Shown here piece by piece: positions 1 through 10,808 of a stretch of DNA of 64,000 nt (positions within the stretch are counted from its first letter, which is position 1; each line of letters begins with the position of its first letter). The position numbers and the translations under genes are program-made. Origin of the DNA: Chloranthus sessilifolius (Eukaryota; Streptophyta; Magnoliopsida; Chloranthales; Chloranthaceae). Where the stretch lies: positions 68,512,646-68,576,645 of the forward strand of contig CM037585.1 of assembly GCA_021018995.1 (NCBI GenBank), written 5' to 3'. The notes beneath the pieces are model-generated. The model ran no database searches, had not been told where the DNA came from, and saw nothing but the letters and a program-made list of their open reading frames with translations.

Positions 1-1353
1 GTGTAGCAATACCTGTTAATGAGTTGTTCTCCGATGAGCAACTTTTTACTGTGCAGTCTAATGTGCCTTAGTTTACACATATTGTCAATTTTCTTACTGC
101 TGGTAGGATCCCTCCACACTGGTCTAAAGTGGACAAAGACCTGTTCTTCTCTCAGATTAGACATTTTCTGTGGGAGGACCCATACCTTTACAAGCATTGT
201 GCAGACCAGGTCATTAGGAGATGTGTGCCTGAAAATGACTTCCCCAACATTCTTTCAATGTGCCACGAGCAAGCCTATGGAGGTCATTTCAGTGGCAGGA
301 AGACTGCAGCAAAAGTGCTCCAATGTGGTTTATATTGGCCTTCTTTGTTCAGAGATGCAAACTTGCATTGCAAGGCCTGTAAGAGATGTCAAAGAATGGG
401 AGGCATTTCTAAGAGAGACTCCATATCATTGCAGCCCATCCTAGTTGTAGAACTTTTTGACATCTGGGGCATTGATTTTATGGGCCCCTTTCCTTCCTCC
501 ATGGGATTTAACTTCATACTTGTGGCAGTGGACTGTGTCCAAATGGGTGGAAGCCATTGCCACAAGGACTAATGACCACACAGTTGTCCTTAAATTCTTG
601 AAGGACAATATCTTCTCACGATTTGGCATCCCCAGAGCTATTATCAGTGATGGGGGGAACCACTTCTGTAACAAACCTTTTGAGAACCTGCTCAAAAGGT
701 ATTCTATTACACACAGAATTGCAACTCCCTACCACCTGCAGACAAGTGGGCAAGTTGAAATTTCCCATAGGGAGATTAAGCATATTCTGGAGAAGACTGT
801 GAGGACTGATAGGAAGGATTGGGCACCAAAGCTGAATGATACTTTGTGAGCTTATAGGACTGCCTATAAGACCCCCATTGGTATGTCCCCATTTAGGCTG
901 GTGCATGGCAAGGCCTGCCACCTACCTGTAGAGTTAAAACATAGAGCCTACTGGGCTATCAAAGCAATGAATTTAGATCTAAGTGCTGCTGGTTCTCACA
1001 GGAAGTTGTAAATGGTAGAAGTTGATGAAATAAGGCTAGAAGCCTATGCAAATGCCAGAAGGTACAAGGAGAGATCAAAGGCATTATTTGACAAGAAGCT
1101 ATTAAGGAAGGACTTCATTGCTAACACTAAGGTTTGGCTTTTTAACTCCAGACTTAAATTCTTTCCAGGGAAGTTGAAATCCTGATGGGATGGACCTTAC
1201 ACTATCATCAAAGCCTCCCCATCTGGTGCTATGGAGATCTTGGATCCAAAGTCAGGGCAGAGCAAAGTAAATGGTCAGAGGCTCAAGATTTGTGTAGAAC
1301 AACCATTGGAGCTTCCTCAGACCATTCACTTACATGAACCTCCCACTGTTTAG
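1..1353 (+). pseudogene. Ty3/gypsy integrase remnant (Athila lineage)
   Basis: End of a fossil pol gene. The stretch at about 129-450 carries an HHCC zinc-binding domain (H-E-Q-A-Y-G-G-H, then C-x-x-C-K-R-C). It is followed by the integrase core with '[12 protein letters not shown]', 'IISDGGNHF' and a Glu in '[10 protein letters not shown]', which are the D, D and E positions expected of the DDE site. A C-terminal part with 'FFPGKLKS' and 'KVNGQRLKICVE' closes the domain near 1353. The same C-terminal block recurs at 17965-18170 on the minus strand in the second Athila-like element. In the family this enzyme inserts the DNA copy into the genome. The copy is broken and not expected to function. 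Confidence 0.9.
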
Positions 1354-4300
1354 TAATCCACAGCTTTGTATTATGTGTGCCATATATGTTTTGTGTATTT
1401 ATTCTATTCTATTTTGTGTGCTTGGTTATTTTCAATTGCTTTATAGATTTTATTTTGAGTACTGTTTCACTTCTGTTAGTAACATGGGAGATGAATACTT
1501 TTTACTGTTGTGTGAGGAAAGTACTAGCACAACAACTGTTTAGAATCTATTTTCATCAAGGTGTTTTATCATTTGGAATTTTTGCTATGCAGGTGCTGTT
1601 ATTAGGGAGGCTATTATCAATTGAAAAAGGGATATATGTGAAAGGTAGATGTTGATGGCCATTGAATGGATGCATGACATTGTGCAAGCACAGGCATGAG
1701 CACAAATGGTGTAAAGAGGTTGAGTGTTGGCCTCTCGCGGGGTTAAATGGCCTAATTTTCACAGTCGCAGACCATTTTACCACTTTCTCACAGAGTCATA
1801 AGGGCGCGAATTATAGATTTCAGAATATTCTATTACGCGAGACCTCTGAAACTCCTAATGGATGTTCTTCACGGAGATCACCAGTTAAGCTGCGCGAGAA
1901 ATGAAAAACGACTTCGCGTGCTTAATCCCAACGTCTATTCCACGAGGTAACTCCGTGAGCCACACACACTCTTGATTTTGTACTCATGGAGCTACATGCT
2001 TCTGTGTGATTATCCTTCTCGCGGAGGTACATCTGTACTACGCAAGTATTCTACTCAGCGAGTACTTAGGAAAAATGCGTGAAACGTGGGATTGTCGTAT
2101 TTCTCAAGGCCAAAAATTAGACCACCATTTATTATGAGCTCTCTTTCCCCATAATAGGTTGTGCGATTTATTATTCCCAGAACAATCACAATTTATTTCC
2201 ACGCTTGGAAAGAGACGAAATTTAATATGCCCATCTGTATTCCACCGGCAAAGTACTTTAAATATAGGGACAGTTCGTCTTCATCTCATCCAGTCCCCTC
2301 TAACCTTAGTAGTCCCTCCTTACTCACAACCATGGCGGACGACAAACCCACCAAGTTCCCAAATAAATGCTATCCAATGTCGTTGGACCACCCACCACCT
2401 AAGGAGCCGGACCCACTACAATTTCATTAGGATGAGTACGAAGAGGTCCAGAGAATCTTGGCCAAAGAGGAGAAGAAAAAGGAGAAGAGAAAGAAGCAAA
2501 AAACTGCACCACCTGCATCTGCCCCCCCATCCTCTTCAGACCCCCCACCACCTACTCCACACCCATCTCCCTAATCGTCATCTTTCCCCTCCTCCCGGCT
2601 TGCATTTCCTCTTCCACAGCAGGTTGAGGATATCCCTGAGCCAGGAGGATGACCTATTTTGTTCGACAGGATGTTTTGCTTAGATTGTTCTTAGGTTTAT
2701 AATTTTCTATCTTTTTGTAATCTGTTTACTTTTGTATCTATAATAAAATGTCTTTCTCCGACAATCTATCACTTTTTATTTTTTTTATGTGTGTTTATTC
2801 TTATTTGTTATTTGTTATGTGTTTTACTTTTCTCTCTTGTAGTGTTTGGTAGTTAATTTCTCTATTTGTTCACTGTTGTACAATCATTGTCCTTTGAATC
2901 AGTGAGGACACCGCTCCTCATAGGTTTGGGGGTGTGGCAGGTTCTGCCAATGAAATAGTCAACCTAAGTGCAGTAGATTCAAGTGAGTAAGACAGAAACA
3001 TAACCATGTTCACCTAAGAATCATTAGAAAAATAAGAAATTTAAAATTTTACAGACCTTTAGGCATTACAAGCTTTTAAATTTTAACTTTTCCATGATGT
3101 GAACACCAAGTAAACTCACTTGTATCAGTACTAAGTGAATCATTAAAGAGAGAAAAAGGTAAGGACATACTTAAAAATTCAATGGAAGACCATAACTAGT
3201 GAGAGTTGGGCCTACAAAATTATTTTTTTTCCTTCCTTCGAGGAGTGACTGAGGCAATTCTTCTAGCTCTAAGGACTGGCTGAGGCAATGCCCTCACTAG
3301 AAGTTAGGCACCTCCAAGTTAAAATAACTAACAGCACTCATGAAACAGAGGAAAGGATCAAGGCCTTCTCTTGAATAGTTTGAGCTTAAACAGACCAAAT
3401 CCTAATCAACTGCCCTTGTGCACACACCTGTTGAGCCTTAATTTTTAATTTTCTTCAAAATATACCTGAGTAATTGCACCTGAACCTATGGACCTGACTC
3501 AAACCTACCCTCACTTTGAGAATTCAGAAGGTAAAGGAGGAGCTGAAGATGGACAAGATAGGGTCAACATTGGGTGAGTGGAGAAGAGATACCTAAAGTT
3601 GAGTAGTGTAGTAGCTGAGGAAAGAGGTGGCAAGTCACAAACACAAAAATGAAAACAAAAATAGAAAGAAAAATGCAAAAAAGAAAGAAAAACAATAGAA
3701 GAGGAGTGAGAGAGGGGTCAAGAGGAAAACTTCATTGGAAAAATCAAAATGAAGAGGAAAATCTAGCCACTTCAAGTCTGAAAAATTTGAAAGAAAATGA
3801 AAAGGTACTGAGCTAAAAATGGGTGAAGTCATGAATCGCCTCCTGCACTTACTGATTTCTCAACTTTGAATCCCTTTTCAACCTTCCATTCTTTATAACC
3901 CACTTCATAAGTCACATCACAACCCAACTAAAGTGCTTGCGATCCAAAGTTAAATGAGCTATCATGTAGAGACAAGGAGCTGTCCAATCGATGGTGAGGA
4001 TCTGCCAATAATGTCAGGACTTAGGTGCTTTGCCTATGCTCATGCTTACAGACCCATTTGGGGGCTGTAACTGCTCTTGAGCTTGAGAGAAAATGAAACC
4101 CTCAAGGTCCCTTATGAGAGTATGCCCTTGTGAGCATTGGGTCTGATGTTGAATGTATTGGGCATGCCCTATAACCTAATTTTTAAATTAATGATGAGCT
4201 CAGTGCTGATATACATGTGTTGTCCCCCTTGTTGTGAGCTAATTAGAAATGTTGTGCACTCAGGTAGAGGTTGGATGATAAAATGTATGTGCCTTTCATA

Positions 4301-4593
4301 TCCAAATTCCTCACTTTTTTATTGAATCAAAGGTGAACTGATGCTCTATTTCTTGACAGCTGACTTGATAATGTTGCACCTTTATTCACTATTTCATTGA
4401 GAAGTTTGTGGGTATCTTCACTAAAAACCCTTAGGAGACTTCAGTCCTCCACTAGGGATCACCTAGGGGTTTAAAAGGCTTCGTACATACGATAAATGTA
4501 TATGCGCTCCCTACGAAAGTGGCATTTCAATTCTTAGAGTAGTTGTTTTATTTTTTCCTTTGCTCAAGGACTAGCAAAGATTAGGTTTGGGGG
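1354..4593 (+). other. Post-pol region of the first Athila-like element
   Basis: Mostly noncoding sequence between integrase and 3' LTR. A short proline- and lysine-rich reading frame starts at the ATG at 2332 (Met-Ala-Asp-Asp-Lys-Pro) and sits where Athila elements carry their env-like ORF. It is only a remnant. A first 'aggtttgggggtg' tract lies at about 2921 and a second, at about 4582-4593, abuts the LTR and is the likely polypurine tract. The segment 2920-3850 is the counterpart of 9450-10340. Nothing else recognisable. Confidence 0.6.
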
Positions 4594-7008
4594 TGTGATG
4601 TTCACTGAAAAGTACCACTTTTTATCTCTTAACTTAGCCTGTGCTGAACCTTGAGGCAGACTAATAACCATTTGTTAAGTGTGTGTTGTAGTTAGCAATA
4701 AAATGTGAGCTTAATACAAACTCTTTACTTTTTGGCCCAAAAGAGAGAGAGAATGCACTCAAAGATGATAGCTGAGACAAAGCCTGATGGAACACCTTGG
4801 TGGTGCTCACCATGGTGACTCATTATTGTTGATCATTATTGACCAAAGTCTAGCAGATGAATGAAGTTAGCTGAGAAAGGAGGAGACTGTGACAGCAGCA
4901 AGTGCAGTGCACTAGAGCAGCAAAAGATAGACCTCACAGAGTTGAGGAGCTTCCTCACGAAGCTAAAGATGCAGTGGAAGAGGCCCTCGCACAGATATGC
5001 CACGCAGTCAGGAGGATAGCTGAAATTACCTCGTGAAGATCTCGTAGGTTAAAACTCTCAGAATTTGCCCTCGCGAAGATCAAGCCTCAAAGCAACCGCG
5101 TGAAGAACCCAGAGAGTCCATATGTACACTAAACAGAATGTCACCTCGCGTAGTTCTCACGTAGCTTTGGATGAGAGAGGCGCCCAAAATTCTCTTCGCA
5201 TAGATCTTGCACACTCTAAAGCCTTACCATTGACTACACGAGCGCAGGAGCATAACTGCGAGAGTACTCAGCGAGAAAGAGCTTCTGAAGCTCTACTGTG
5301 CGAGAAGTCTAGGCACTCCAGATAATCTCCACGACAGCATTGCAGCATAAAGGAACTGCGCGATGAATTAAATATTCACTGTGCGAGTAAGCACTTCCCA
5401 CCAGCCAAAGGCAACTTCGTGAAAGCAAAGTAGCTGCGCGAATGAGCTAAAAGTAGATACCAACCTCGTGAAGCACGGGCTCTCCACTTCTCAGTTTTAA
5501 CTGAAGGACTTTTTGGGAATTTCCCATGGCTAGGGCACACTTCTCGAGGCATGAATTTTGAGGCGCATATCTCCAAGGGTTGAAATAGTGTCACATCTGC
5601 TAGAAAATTAGGGTTATTCTCTTTAGAGCCAAAGCTGTTGTGACAGAGTATATAAGCTATACTTAGAGTTTATTATTTTCATCTTTCCTTCATCCTCTGT
5701 CGGTTGAGAGCTCCAGCAGGCTAGGGTTAGGGTTTGATCACCTCTTTTTCCTATTTTTTTCCTCTCTTAGCTCAGCACTTACTAGCTAATCCCCCTGTAA
5801 GCAGTTAGGTTTAGTTTTGTTTCAGTCTTGTAATAAATTTTGTATACATTGGGATCGTGGATGAGCAATTGTGTATAGGCTGCAACCAGGGGACAGTTCA
5901 TTGTAACTTTTGTTGTTGTCAATGAACTATTATTTTAATGCTTAATCAAGTCTATAGATCTTATGGTTTCTTTAGATGTTTATAGGATCCATGTATTTGG
6001 GACTAGCCCATTCAGTTTCTAGTAGATCTATTGCTTACCATCTGATTTCCTTTGGTTTGATAGACACATGGAAAGCAATGTTGGATCTGTAGTGAGGTCT
6101 GGGGAGCTCAGAGCCCAGCAGACTATGGTGGTTGTAGCAGTTTACATGTTCTTTCTCAAACCTCTGAGGTATGGACAGACCAATGGGATACCCTGTGACC
6201 ATTGTAGTGGACAGAGTATAGCCCTAAGGTTGTGTTCAGTCACATGTTTGAGGAGGATTCTTTTCCCCTGCACATGAGCTTCTAGAGACTTGTGAGGAGG
6301 TTTGTACAGTAACTGACTCCCCTCTGTCTTACCTAATCGACATCAGATGTTAGATCTGGTCTCTTTGTAGTAATTGCAGTTTGAGGCTGAGTCATTGCAG
6401 GCCTTTATAGCAATGACCAGCTGAATCTAAAGCCATATTCAACCTGTTGCATGGTCCTTTTTGTGGGCATCAAGTACCGCTAGACTTGGCAAAGCAGTTA
6501 GGATCTTATGGGTTAGAATACCTATGGATGTCAGCCAGATCTATGCGCAGGTCTGATTAGCTTGTAGCACTAGCATTTCATAGTGTTGCAATAGTATTTA
6601 TAGCTAGAGCTGGTCCAGTGGCTGGGGAAATGATCAGTCCACTCTTCTGGATTAGACTAGCAAATTTTTTGTCTAACTAATGGGATTTGACAGACTCTAT
6701 CGGATACCTTGTGACCATTATAGTGGATAGAGTATAGCCCTAAGTGTGCCCCAAATGGCATGGGTTAAACTGGGAGCTTATACCTTGTTGAGGCTATTAA
6801 TAGCGTCTCAGCAAGGACCACTCCAAAGACAGACTAAATCTGAGTTACATTATTGCATCATTAACTCTAGCTCAGCCTACTTACTTTTCACCAATTTTTG
6901 TATTTTATTTTGGCACACACTTACCACCATCTTCCTTTTAACAATTTCTTTAGAATAGGGCTGCATTTTATTTCCCTTTTTTAGTGTTAATTTAGTGTGG
7001 TCGTGACA
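4594..7008 (+). repeat. 3' LTR of the first Athila-like element
   Basis: The LTR begins TGTGATG directly after the purine tract 'ggtttgggggtg' and most likely ends at ...gtgaca near 7008, giving about 2.4 kb. A TATA-type sequence (gagtatataagc, about 5647-5658) and a poly(A)-type region after 5820 (aataaattttgtatac) fit promoter and R region. The middle (4900-5480) is unusually rich in 'cgcgaag/ctcgcg' words. The 5' LTR is outside the window, so age cannot be estimated. The right boundary is inferred from the terminal TG..CA pattern and is less certain than the left one. Confidence 0.65.
5647..5658 (+). promoter_or_regulatory. TATA box of the Athila-like LTR
   Basis: The sequence gagtatataagc lies about 1.05 kb into the LTR, followed after some 50-60 bp by pyrimidine-rich leader-like DNA. 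This is the usual place for the LTR promoter. Inference from sequence only. Confidence 0.4.
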
Positions 7009-7239
7009 CCCAACTCCCTTCCTTTAGGATTGTCAGATCTGGAGGCCTACTATTATTACCCAATTTGGGTTCTTGATCATTTTCTCTGTAGAACAAACTC
7101 TTACTTATCAAAACTTGGTACAATAGACCTTGTATCTTATAGGACTGTGTGTATTTCAGACTTACTGTGCTGACCCATCTCCAATTTCCCACTCTTGATT
7201 TATTCTCTCCACTGTTCTTAATAAAGATGCAGCAAGAGT

Positions 7240-8219
7240 CTCGAAAACATGAAAAACAACTTACTAGAATTTTCTCTCTTTGAAAATTTTCAAGCCTTTG
7301 TAAAGGGAGGGGTGCCTCTCTATTTATAGGAAAAAGGGAGGTTAGGAGGGTACTTAAGAGCTAATTATGGTTAGCAATTAGGTAATCTTCTAATCTAAGG
7401 TTTCTTAGGGTTTTGAGAGCATGAAAATGTGGGCAATGGGTTTCAATGGTAGATGATAGGGTGAGATTTCAAATGACTAGAGGGTTACAAATAGGGTAAA
7501 TGAGGGTGCAACAGTCCTAAAAAACCCACCCTAAACATAGAGATGGTCAACAAGTCAAACCCTAAAAGTGAAATTCAGGCAAAATCCAAGATTTAGTGTA
7601 GCTAAGCCTTGTATGTGTATTATCCATGCTAAGCATAGCTACAGTGCCAGAGAAGTCCAGAGCCCGCTGTGGGACCCAACTATGCTTAGCATGTGTATTA
7701 TCCACACTAAGTCATTTCTAGAAAAAGATGGCCTAGCATGTATAATATACACGCTAGGCAACATTTCTCCAGAAATGGCCTAGCTTGTGTATTATACACT
7801 CTAAGCATGCCCATCCACTCGAGAAGCTCTCGAGGGGCTCGGAACCTGTCAAGTGGTCCAAATAGGTGCAGTTTTGGGCCAAATTTGGATCATCATAACA
7901 TTTGATGTGCAACTCGGATTGAGGTGATTCTTGGTTTGTTGGAGAGCTGGGATCCTCCACTTTTCAATGGTGTGAGCTTCAGTCTCAATAGAGGTCCCTG
8001 CCAACCTTGATACATACTCCTCTAACCATTGCTTGAGAGGGTTAACTATGGGTTTGGGGGTAATTCATAAGGGTTTGAGAAGGTTCTTAGGGGTTTGGAA
8101 AGGTTTCAAGAGATATGGGAAGGTTCCTAGGGACAGGGGAAATCCTCTCGGAAGCTCGGGGGTGCATCTCTCTCAAAGTATGTTTCAATCAGGCCTTTGG
8201 CCAAATTTGGGTGTCTATA
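7240..8219 (-). repeat. Inverted Tat-family LTR copy
   Basis: Read on the minus strand from 8219 leftwards, this matches the LTR at 28028-28836 read on the plus strand. Shared words include 'gacacccaaatttggcc' at the start, the runs of 'aaaccctta', 'ggtgcaacagtcctaaa', and 'gtagatgatagggtgagat'. A TATA box (tataaatagag on minus, at about 7318-7328) lines up with the tatatataaagag at 40456. LTR homology is clear down to about 7240 and may continue to 7008, where the Athila-like LTR begins. The right end abuts Tat pol coding sequence at 8220, so this looks like an LTR inserted, in opposite orientation, into a member of its own family. Confidence 0.75.
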
Positions 8220-8590
8220 ATCCCTTAGAGTACTTGTTCAAAAAGTCGACTCTCACTAGCCTAACTGCATGCTGACAGCTTCACCTTTCATAATTTGACA
8301 TCACATATGTCTCCCAAAAGTATATCAAGGGACAAGGAGTCACCGATCATCTTGATGAGAATCCCTTGCCTGACTACGAACCTCAAAGAATCGAATTCCC
8401 TAATGAAGACATCTTATTCATGACAGAGGATGACACAGAAGAAATAGAGGAGTCCTAGGTAATGCACTTTGATAGGGCATCGAATGCTGAAGGTCAAGGA
8501 GTTAGCGCCATTCTAATCTTGCCGAAATGGTCTCATATACTAGTTTCCATTAAGCTCAATTTTCCTTGCACAAACAACATGGCTGCCTAC
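8220..8590 (+). pseudogene. Tat-like RNase H remnant, left piece
   Basis: Reading frames here give 'STLTSLTA', 'FDITYVSQKYIKGQGVTDHL', 'DYEPQRIEFPNEDILFM', then 'MHFDRASNAEGQG' and 'CTNNMA'. These are the connection domain and the start of the RNase H fold of plant Tat/Ogre-type pol, which degrades the RNA strand during reverse transcription. The coding sense stops exactly where the Athila-like LTR begins (8591) and resumes at about 23509. Confidence 0.85.
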
Positions 8591-9450
8591 TATTGGTTTA
8601 GTTTGTGTTGATGTTCTTTATTATAAAAGTGGTCAAAATATGACAGAACAAAGAATGGCAGAAGCAAAGCAAAGATGAACAAAAATGGGATTAGAACACA
8701 AACACCACCTACAAGATACAGGGCTGTTGTAGAAAGTTCTAAATGAAGTAAGGGTTGTCCCATAGAGAGTTATGGATTTAAAAATAGTAAATCCCCAGAT
8801 CTGCTGCAGATCTGGAAACTCTAAACCTAATCTATCTTAATCTAATAAAATAGGATAAAGAGAAGGTGTTTTGGGGGTTTATCACTAACTAAAATAGAAA
8901 TAAATGCAAAAATCAGAAATAAAAGAAAGGGGTTTAAAGTATGAAAGTGGTTTGGTAAAATAAATAGAAAAATGGAGACGTAAGCAGTTAGGATCTGCTG
9001 ACATGGCTCAATTACAGCCAAGTATTGCCCCCATTCTATTAGGAATGCTGAACACACGTGGACAGGTGTCTCATGTTTTGTGTAAGCTCCAACAATGCCC
9101 CTGAAGTCCATAAATATCTGCTAGGTCTCGAGCCTCGAGAGGGTGTAATCTGATGAAGGCTTCTCAGTGTATAGCTCGAGTAATGGACTTCTTTATGAAG
9201 GATTCTCGAGTGGATGAAGTACTGAAGTCTAGAACTACTCGACAAGTTAGACTGCTTCTGAAGACAACTCAAGTGGATGAATTTTGAAGGCAAAGAGCTA
9301 CTCGAGTGTGTTCGACAGGTTGGGTCTGCCGCAGTCTTTTAGCTACTCGAGAAGTAGAGATGCTTTGTCTGCTTGACAGGTTGGAATGTTGCACACTTTG
9401 AACTGCTCGACTTGCTCGAGAGGCTAGCAACAGCAGAGGTTTGAACTACT
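8591..9450 (-). repeat. 3' LTR remnant of the second Athila-like element
   Basis: Matches 22356 to about 23190 in the same orientation: 'gtttgtgttgatgttcttta', 'caaagaatggcagaagcaaag', 'aaagagctactcgagtgtgt' and 'gacaggttggaatgttgcac' occur in both. It is rich in ctcgag words. Similarity fades near 9450, where internal 3' noncoding sequence of the element begins. Confidence 0.8.
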
Positions 9451-10574
9451 TGAGGTAATTCGTGACTTCACCTTCTTCATTGCATCATAACTTCATTTTC
9501 TTTTGTATTTTTCAAATCCAAAGTGGCCAGCTTCTTCTCATCAGTTTAATTTTTCAAATGAAGTACTTCTTTTGAATTGTTTTTTATTATTATTATATAT
9601 ATATATATGAAATGCCACAGATATACAACTGACACACTACTTTTTTCTTATAGATTTCTTCTCTTCTCCTTTCACCAAATGTTGAACTCAGCTCAACTTT
9701 CTTCAACATCTTTTCCTTTACCTTCTGAAATCTCAAAGTGAGGGAAAGGCTGAATCAGGTCAATGAGGTTTGGGTTCAATTACTCTGGTGTTTTTTAAAG
9801 AAAAATAGGTTTTAAGGCTCAAACAGTGTATACAAAGGGCGGTTCAATGAGTAGGTATTTTTAGGCTCAAACTATCCAAATGAAGGCCTTCAATCATATC
9901 CTTAGTGTCATGAATTCTACCAAACAGTTTCAATTTGTGGGTGCATAACTTCTGGTGAAAAGATGTTGATTCAATCATTCCTTAGAGGAAAAAAAGAAAT
10001 TTTTTTTTTGCCAAGACACTCTTCAAAAGAAAATTTGATATGCCCAAATCTCACTGGGTATGGTCTTTAAGTAAACACATGGGGTATATCCTCATATTTT
10101 TCTCTCCTTTCTAGTTCACTAAGCACTGATTGTGAAAAAAATTTCTTGATGTTTGCCTCATGGAAGTGTTAGATTTTCCAAAGATTTCAGTTTTAAAATT
10201 TTTGCTAAACAATTTTACTTTCCTCTTTCACAATTGGTTAGATTGGAATTTACTTTATTTTTGTAAATTTTACTAACACTGTTGTACTATAATTAACTAT
10301 TTTATTCGAACACCCTGTCATACCCCCAAACCTAATATAAACATTGTCCTCAATGTTTCAACAGAGAGTGTATTTAGGGGCAGTAAGGTATGAAAAGGAA
10401 GAAAAACACAAAAAAATGCTTAAAAGAAAGTAAAAATTTACTAACAAGATGCATGTAATCATAGAGAACAGAATTTTATAACAACATATTATATACAAGA
10501 GAAAACTGTGTACAAAATTACAACTGAGTAAAAAATAAAACTAATACAAAAAAAATCCTAAAAACAGAAAACTC
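9451..10574 (-). other. 3' noncoding region of the second Athila-like element
   Basis: Noncoding. On the minus strand it contains 'aggtttgggggta' (about 10321-10333) just after the env-like ORF. It is similar to the first element at 2920-3850 ('ccctcactttgaga', 'tcagaaggtaaagg'). A short AT microsatellite lies at about 9593-9608. No gene seen. Confidence 0.6.
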
Positions 10575-10630
10575 CTAAAACACAAGACTCCTAAAAATGT
10601 CTAAATCAGAATCTAGATCAATGTGCTCAG

Positions 10631-10808
10631 CTGCTTTTTCTTTTCCTTTCTTCACACTATCAGCCTTAGCAGCACCATCTTTAGTTCTTGAAGCAGTTGG
10701 TTTCTTTTGCTTTGTGATGCTGCTTTTTCTTTTCCTTTCTTCACACTATCAGCCTTAGCAGCACCATCTTTAGTTCTTGAAGCAGTTGGTTTCTTTTGCT
10801 TTGTGATG
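10631..10808. repeat. Tandem duplication, 89-bp unit, two copies
   Basis: A block starting 'ctgctttttcttttcctttc' at 10631 is repeated from 10720, almost without change, up to 'gctttgtgatg'. The near identity of the copies suggests the duplication is younger than the surrounding element. Confidence 0.85.

Larger units (their letters stand above)
1..7008 (+). mobile_element. Athila-like Ty3/gypsy element, cut by the window edge
   Basis: Fossil LTR retrotransposon whose 5' part lies outside the window. Seen in order: integrase (to 1353), a long post-pol region with a short env-like remnant (1354-4593), a polypurine tract, and a 3' LTR (about 4594-7008). Lineage is judged from the integrase style and from the 'ggtttgggggt' tract twice downstream of pol (about 2921 and 4584), as in Athila elements. 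Its noncoding stretch at 2920-3850 is recognisably similar, in opposite orientation, to 9450-10340 in the second Athila-like element, so the two are relatives. Its LTR does not resemble the LTR of that second element, so they are different families of one lineage. The element is broken, with several breaks in the part seen. Confidence 0.85.

Noticed and set aside
2159-2683. A 174-codon plus-strand frame
   Set aside because: Low-complexity Arg/His/Pro-rich, with no start context, in the post-pol region of a fossil element. The overlapping frame from 2332 fits the env-like remnant better.
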